Shown: in pieces, positions 58,286-64,000 of the stretch | How the letters are laid out: the number at the start of each line of letters is the position of its first letter | Position numbering within the stretch: position 1 is the stretch's first letter | Assembly (NCBI GenBank): GCA_007570785.1 | Contig: ML664161.1 | Coordinates: 6,855,191 to 6,919,190 of the forward strand | DNA: 64,000 nt | Origin: Antilocapra americana | Lineage: Eukaryota; Chordata; Mammalia; Artiodactyla; Antilocapridae | Direction: 5' to 3' | Notes under the pieces: generated by a model | What the model was told of the DNA's origin: nothing | What the model saw: only the letters and a program-made list of their open reading frames with translations | The model's database searches: none | Position numbers and translations under genes: made by a program

Positions 58286-58574
58286 CCTACTAGGATCACA
58301 AAGATCGTCTCCTGTTTTCTTCTACAAATTTCAGCTTCACTTCTACATTTAATCTTATGATCCATTTGGAGTTTATTTTTGTTTATGGAGTGAGGTAAGA
58401 ATTAAGGTTAATTTTCCCCATATGGATATCCATTTTCCAGCACCATTTTTAGAAAATACTCTCCTTCCCCTGCTTAATTAATGTGTCCTTTTGTTGAGAA
58501 TCAACTGACCATAAATACGTGAGTCTACTGGATTCTCTTCTGTTCCATTGATTTATGGAACTATCCTTACGGAA

Positions 58575-58775
58575 ATGCTGCTCAGTTCTGGCCAACTCTA
58601 TGTGACCCCATGGACTGTAGCCTTCCAGGCTTCTCTGTCCATGAAATTTTCCAGGGAAGAATACTGGAGTGGGTTGCCATTTCCTAAGCCAAGGGATCTT
58701 CCCAACCCAGGAGTCGAACCTGTGTCTCTTGTGTCTCCTGCATTGGTAGGCGGATTTTTCACCACTGGAAATCCC
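58575..58775 (-). mobile_element. Bov-tA SINE
   Basis: 'accccatggactgtagcctt' through 'gggttgccatttcctaagcc' to the end near 'caccactggaaatccc'. Confidence 0.9.
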
Positions 58776-58792
58776 ATCCTTATGCTAATACT

Positions 58793-59056
58793 GCTGCTGC
58801 TAAGTTGCTTTAGTCGTGTCCGACTCTGTGTGACCCCCCATAGATGGCAGCCCACGGGGCTCCTCTGTCCCTGGGATTCTCCAGGCAAGAACACTGGAGT
58901 GGGTTGCCATTTCCTTCTCCAATGCATTCATGCATGCTAAGTGGCTTCAGTCGTGTCCAACTGTGTGTGACCTTATGGACAGCAGCCCATTAGGCTCCTC
59001 CGTCCATGGGATTCTCTAGGCAAGAATACTGGAGTGGGTTGCCATTTCCTTCTCCC
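58793..59056 (-). mobile_element. Bov-A2 dimeric SINE with exact 15-bp TSD
   Basis: First unit 'gctaagttgctttagtcgtg' with 'gatggcagcccacggggctc', linker 'ttctccaatgcattcatgca', second unit 'gtggcttcagtcgtgtccaa'. Duplication ccttatgctaatact is perfect (58778-58792 and 59057-59071), implying a fairly recent insertion. Confidence 0.96.
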
Positions 59057-59325
59057 CCTTATGCTAATACTCCCTCTTTATTTCTGTACCTTTGTAACAG
59101 TTCTTAAAATCAGGTAATGTAAGTTCTCCAACTTTGTTCTTAAAAATTATTTTGGCTCTATTGGGTCCTTTACATTTCCATATAAGTTGTAGAATCAGCT
59201 TGCCAATTTCTATAAAAAATTTGGCTGAGTCTTACAATCCATCATAAATGTCTTCATTGATTTAGATCTTCTTTACTTTCTTTCTGCAATGTCATTATTT
59301 ATAAGTGTAAAGGGCTTTTTTAAAA

Positions 59326-60070
59326 TTATGTGTGACACAGACAAAATTATTTGTCAATACATTTTTGAGGAATTTAACATGTTCTGATTCCTTCCACTGC
59401 CAGTCACCATAGTTCCTCCAGTGTCTGAGTCATAATCTTCAAGATAGCCCTTTTAAAAAGAACTTTTGCTCAGTCCACAGTTGTCAGTCCAGAATTCTTT
59501 GAGGTCACCTTCTTTGATCTCCAGTGGGATATGGACACACTTCAAAAATTCCCCACCTGTAACCTTTGGGATCCAGTTTTCTCAAGCAATTTATCTTAGG
59601 ACCATGTTTAAGGTCAGAGGAGACAGATCTGATTGGTTCTTAATTTTGCACACCCCCTAAACATGCATAAAGTTGGAATCATATTCACTCCTAAGCTATC
59701 ACATCCTAGGACAGATCACTGGGCTATGCCAGTACCTTTTGAAGTACAGACATTGTTTTCTCAAGATGAAAAGTCTTAAAAAACAAGCCATCCTTGTTTC
59801 ATGTCAGCACTAAAATTAGAGTACTAAATAAATACAATCATTTCCCTCATAGTTTATGCTTTTAAATTATCAATTCTATAATCCTAGAAGCAACCTTTGT
59901 GTGTATCAGTACCTACATTACTTCAACCTGTTTTAGGTATCATGTTCTTTCTTATCTGTATCAAAATTGATGCTGAACAGTGAGTTCTGAGTTGCAAAAG
60001 AGGATTTATTTTTGTACCTGTCTACAAGTTTTTGTCCACAAGTGATACAAAAGCATACACAAGTGCTATT
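59326..60070. other. Unidentified ~745-bp insert inside L1
   Basis: Clear antisense L1 text stops at about 59325 and clear L1 text resumes by about 60090, but the sequence between fits no family I know. It lacks a poly-T/poly-A edge and long open frames. It may be an old LTR or DNA element, or diverged L1. Confidence 0.4.
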
Positions 60071-60974
60071 TCTGACTGTTTAAAATATTCAGAATACTGT
60101 GCTTGCATGTGGTTTGTTAAACTTCATATTTTTGATGCTATGGCAAATGTGATTTCATTTTCTAGTATCATTGGTATATAGAAATTGATTTAAAAAAATT
60201 AATCTGCAACCTTGCTAAATTCACTTATTTTAGTAGCTCTTAATGCAGACTTTCTAAGTACACGATCATATCACTCATGATTAAAGACAGCTTTACTTCT
60301 TTACTATATACATACCTTTTATTTCTTCTTAATGACTTCCTGTGTTAGCTGAGACCTCTAATGAAATGTTGAGGGTTGGAGGGTGGACATCTTTGCATGG
60401 CTCCTGACTGTAGGAGGAAAAGCACCACTCTTTCAGCATTTGGGTTTATCAATGATGCTTTTTATCTGGTTGGGATGTTCCCTTCTCTTTGTTTTTGTGA
60501 GTTTTTTTTTTTATCATGTTGGGTTTTGTTAAGTGCTTTTTCTTCATCTGTTCAGATGATAGTATAGTTTTTCTCCTTTATTCTGTTAACAGGATGAATT
60601 ACATTGATTTTCTAGTGTTAAACCAAGATTGCATTAGCTATGATATATTAGGTTATATTATTATTTTTGTATATTATATGAATTTAATTTCATGGCATAT
60701 GTTTTATTAAGGATTTTTGCCTCGTATTCTTGAAGGATGATGCTTTATAATTTAGTTTTCATGAAATGTCTTTGTTTTTTTTGTTATAGGGTAACTCTGG
60801 TCTTGTAAAGTAATTTGGAAGGTGCTTCTCTCTTCTGTTCTCTTTGACTGGTATTTCTTCCTTAAATGTTCGGCAGAGTTCATCTGTGCAAACATCTGAG
60901 CCTAAAATTTTCTTTGTGGTAAGGTTTCTAAGTACAAAATCAGTTTCACTAATAGGAATTTTAAAAATATTTGT

Positions 60975-61262
60975 AAATTTATTTTTGGCTAGGTTGGGTC
61001 TTCATCGCTGCACAGGCTTTTCTCTAGTTGCAGCACGTGGAGGCTACTCTCTAGTTGTGATGCAAGAGCTTCTCATCACGGCTGCTTCTCTGTTTTCAGC
61101 GTCGGGCTCTAGAACACACGGGCTCAGTAGTTTCGGCTGAACGCACTAACTGGGCTCTGGAGCTGGCTGCTCGGCACGTGGGATCTTCCCAGATCAGGGA
61201 TTGAACTCGTGTCTCCTGCATTGGCAGGCGAATTCTTTACCACTGAGCCACCAGGGAAGCCC
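60975..61262 (-). mobile_element. CHR SINE
   Basis: 'tttttggctaggttgggtct' to 'gagccaccagggaagcccta'. Confidence 0.93.
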
Positions 61263-61608
61263 TATGAGCCCTATATTTTTAAGGGATCTTTTTGAATGAG
61301 TTTTGGTAGTTCATGTCTTTCCAGAAATTTGTTTCATCACAGTTGTCTCACTTATTGGAATAAAATTATTCTAAATTGTCCCCTATTATCTTTATAATGT
61401 TTGTAGGATATGTACTGAGGCCCTCTCTTTCCTAATTTTCCTAAGTTTTTTTCTCAGTTTGGTTGGAGGTTTACAGTTTTATTTTTGTTTGTTTTTTTTC
61501 CAAGAACCAGCTTTTGACTGTTTTTCCTGTTGTGTGTGTTTTAAAATTTCTGTTGTTTTCTGCTCTTTATTATAGCCTTCCCTTGGTTACTTTGGGATTT
61601 ACTTCACT

Positions 61609-61714
61609 CTTTTTTTTATTTTGGCCACACTGTGAACCATGTGAGATCTTAGTTCCCTAGACCCTCAGCAGTAAGAGTGCAGAGTCCTAATCACTGGACT
61701 CCAGGGAATTCCCT
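61609..61714 (-). mobile_element. CHRS SINE
   Basis: T-run, 'attttggccacactgtgaac', ending 'actggactccagggaattcc'. Confidence 0.9.
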
Positions 61715-61780
61715 TACTTTTCTTTTTCTTAAGGTGAAAATTTGGGTCACTAAATCAAGACCTTCTTTTCCAATATAGGC

Positions 61781-62538
61781 AAATATAAGAATATCAGGAC
61801 AGTACAATGCAAACGCAATCAGTTTAGTGGAAATTCAAACTGAATTTTGATTTTCCTGATTTTCTTACATTTGCATTGCTGCTTTTCAGAATTCTTTTTC
61901 TGCTATAGATTTATAAATTCTGATAATATAAATAATACATGCTATTCCTTAAGGAAATGTTAAGGGTCCAGAGAATTACAAGGCATTTTAAGTGTCAGGA
62001 TAGGCCATAACATATAATCATGAATCCTTCCAGCTTGATATTAACAGACTGTCTTCTTGCTTACACTGTCCATCCATTCTGAATCCCCGGGAGCTTTGCT
62101 GCTCTGCCGCACCCAGTCACTCGAAGACCCAGGTTGACAGGTCGCACTGTGTTGAGCTGTACTGTCTGGAATACATGCCGTCGATTCCTTGTGGCAGGAA
62201 GAGTACCCTGAGGGACTCTGCTCCGCTCCTATGGGTGCCAGTAATCTACATAGTCACTCTTACTTGGAAAGCTCGTGCACATAAATTAGATCCCTTTCTA
62301 CATTTCCAGTTGTGAGCTGAGCCATAATTGTGGCTTCCTGAAGAGTTTTGAAGTCAGACCTGAGGTTGAACTTCAGGCTTCAACACTTAACCGTCATGCA
62401 TCCCAAGGAAATGCGCTGGTTAACCCCCTAGCGTTTCCTCATGGGAAAAAACACCTACTTTTCATGATGCTTGTAAGGGTTAGGAAAAAAGTATGTGAAA
62501 CCGCTGGACAAGGCTTTAATACATTATTTCTCCCACAG
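61781..62538. other. Mostly unrecognised; possible old repeat near 62040-62300
   Basis: 'gtctggaatacatgccgtcg' with 'gtggcaggaagagtaccctg' recalls an old dispersed repeat, not assigned. No gene is supported. Confidence 0.35.
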
Positions 62539-62577
62539 GCTTTCTTCACTCAGGAGGTTCAGCAAACCCAGCTGCAG
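62539..62577 (+). other. Candidate small exon (39 bases)
   Basis: Acceptor with pyrimidine tract 'ttatttctcccacag' (ag at 62537-62538) and donor GCAG|GTCAGT at 62577/62578. All three frames are short enough to be open; one reads AFFTQEVQQTQLQ. It lies 41 kb after the candidate leader exons. The signal is modest and a chance pairing is quite possible. Confidence 0.25.
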
Positions 62578-63092
62578 GTCAGTCTCGTTTTCTGTATGAC
62601 AGTAGACCAGAATGTTGACTGTGCTCACCTTCCCATCCTGTTAATGCAGATTTGTTAGATTTTTCTGTGATTGAGTAACACAGCCATTTGATTGTAATAA
62701 TGCTATGAAGTTATATACCTTTTTTGTTTTCAAACTTTCATTAATGTACAGCAGACTTTACAAAAACTACATGTGTGATACTGCAGCTAATTTTTATAGA
62801 TGAGAATTCAGCTGCCTGCTGTTGAGCCAGATACTAATGTAATTTGTGAAATGTGAAAGAGTGCAACTGTGCTCACTCAGTCTTTTTGTTTGGGAAAAGA
62901 GAGTAATTTTTCACTTAAAAAAAAATGTCATGTTAACATGGAACAGGTGTCAAAAGGTCCTGAAACAAAACAATTTGAGAACTGCTAGTTTAGACTCTGA
63001 ACCTGTGGGGTAGACTGCCATGTGAGCAGGATTCCTGTTATCCGCAGTTGTACCTCAGGGTCTTTGGTGACTTCATCCAAGTATCAGGGTCT
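62578..63092. other. No recognised feature
   Basis: Unique-looking; 'caatttgagaactgctagtt' near 62970 could be the end of a MER5-type element. Confidence 0.4.
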
Positions 63093-63278
63093 CCCACCAG
63101 TGATACAGAACCCGCCTGCCAGCGCAGGAGACCCAAGAGACTCAGGTTCAGTTCCTGGGCCAGGAAGATCCTCTGGAGGAGGAAATGGTAACGCACTCCA
63201 GTGTTCTTGCTTAGAGAATCCTGTGGACAGAGGAGCCTGGCGGGCTACAGTCCATGGTGTCACAAAGAGCTGGACATG

Positions 63279-63687
63279 CAGAAAGAAAACACCAATACGG
63301 TGTATTAACGCATGCATATGGAATTTAGAAAGATGGTAACAACCCTATATGCGAGATAGCAAAGGAGACACAGATACAAGGAACAGACTTTCGGACTGTG
63401 GGAGAAGATGAGGGTGGGGTGATTTGAGAGAATAGCATCAAAACATGTCTATTAGCATATGTGAAATAGATTGCCAGTCCAGGTTCGATGCATGAGACAG
63501 GGCGCTCAGGGCCGGTGCACTGGGACGACCCTGAGAGATGGGATGGGGAGGGAGGTGGGAGGGGGGTTCAGGACGGGGGACACATGTCCACCCATGGCTG
63601 ACTGATGTCAATGTATGGCAGAAACCACTGCAATATTGTAAAGTAATTAGCCTTCAACTAAAATAATTAATTTAAAAAAACATGAAT
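63279..63687 (+). mobile_element. L1_BT-type 3' UTR
   Basis: 'catatggaatttagaaagat', 'gccagtccaggttcgatgca', 'gccggtgcactgggacgacc', 'ggggacacatgtccacccat' and an A-rich end. Imperfect flanking repeats aaagagctggacatg (63264-63278) and aaaaagtcagacatg (63688-63702) look like a TSD. Confidence 0.88.
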
Positions 63688-63717
63688 AAAAAGTCAGACA
63701 TGACTGAGCACATGCGT

Positions 63718-63744
63718 ACACACACACACACACACACACACACA
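63718..63744. repeat. (AC)n microsatellite
   Basis: 27 bases of uninterrupted ac repeat at the 3' tail of a Bov-tA SINE, a usual birthplace of ruminant microsatellites. Confidence 0.97.
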
Positions 63745-64000
63745 ATCTAAGTATCCCTTTTCTTCCTTTTGCTGGAAAAAAGATTATAAACAATTAGTTA
63801 CTTGCTCTAATCCCACCAATAGTTTTCCAAGCAGAGATCTGGAGGCAGTTGCACTGAGCTGCAATTATTTAGATGGCTATTAATGATGGTTATTTTTGTT
63901 TTCTTTCACACACAGCTTATTTGCATGGCGTTTTGGTATGCCAGGAACCAAAAATAAGATAATTAAAGGCAGTGAAACTGGAGTAAAATAGGAAGATCAT
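63745..64000. other. No recognised feature
   Basis: Unique-looking sequence to the window edge. Confidence 0.45.

Larger units (their letters stand above)
58300..61780 (-). mobile_element. Old L1M ORF2 region, antisense, with five insertions
   Basis: L1 text 'gatccatttggagtttattt', 'cagcttgccaatttctataa', 'aatctgcaaccttgctaaat', 'ggattttt'-type blocks and 'aagaaccagcttttgactgt' reads in order around insertions at 58575-58775, 58793-59056, 59326-60070, 60975-61262 and 61609-61714. No frame survives. Confidence 0.78.
63093..63744 (+). mobile_element. Bov-tA SINE, apparently split by an L1
   Basis: The main body 63093-63278 ends at 'cacaaagagctggacatg'. The typical tail 'gacatgactgagcacatgcg' with its AC run appears only at 63696-63744, after an L1 3' end, so one SINE seems to be interrupted. 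Confidence 0.75.

Noticed and set aside
58598..58927. 109-codon minus-strand frame
   Set aside because: It spans two adjacent SINEs (Bov-tA and Bov-A2) and is a repeat-derived shadow.

Overview
The window is nuclear DNA of a ruminant, most likely a bovid. The evidence is the repeat content: BovB (RTE) LINE pieces, Bov-tA/Bov-A2/ART2-type SINEs, cetartiodactyl tRNA-derived CHR SINEs and L1 3' ends of the bovine L1_BT type, on a background of mammal-wide MIR, L2, MaLR and old L1 copies. Species cannot be fixed from this sequence alone. All family names below come from recognising consensus patterns by eye; no database search was run, and boundaries without target-site duplications (TSDs) are good to roughly 10-30 bases.

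No intact protein-coding gene is visible. The one strong gene signal is a TATA-less CpG island near 20.03-20.70 kb with a GC box, an ETS-type site and a strong plus-strand splice donor at 20384. Two candidate small leader exons follow (21005-21142 and 21357-21414), and a possible far-downstream exon lies at 62539-62577. I read the window as upstream flank (1-20 kb), a promoter with non-coding first exon(s) (20-21.4 kb), then a very long, repeat-filled first intron or introns (21.4-64 kb) of a plus-strand gene whose coding part lies mostly or wholly beyond the right edge. The gene is not identified.

Layout. 1-7 kb: L1 fragments, then two oppositely oriented MaLR LTRs with perfect 5-bp TSDs; the second holds a CHR SINE whose body has grown into a ~35-bp minisatellite with a 10-N assembly gap. 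7-20 kb: older, quieter DNA with MIR, L2, MLT1 and scattered SINEs. 20-21.4 kb: promoter and candidate leader exons. 21.4-30 kb: mostly unique, with an ERV-type LTR, a MER5A-like fragment and L1 pieces. 31-39 kb: a nested pile of minus-strand L1 carrying SINEs and a nearly full-length BovB. 39.7-41.5 kb: plus-strand L1. 44-45 kb: BovB. 48.5-51.6 kb: the best-preserved L1. 51.6-56.5 kb: old L1. 56.5-58.3 kb: BovB and MLT1. 58.3-61.8 kb: minus-strand L1 broken by five insertions, one of unknown origin. 63.1-63.7 kb: a Bov-tA apparently split by an L1 3' end.

No rRNA, functional tRNA, CRISPR array, bacterial-type operon or novel defence-like system is present. Interest lies in the unassigned promoter and leader, the nesting chronology, the collapsed minisatellite and a few unclassified inserts.
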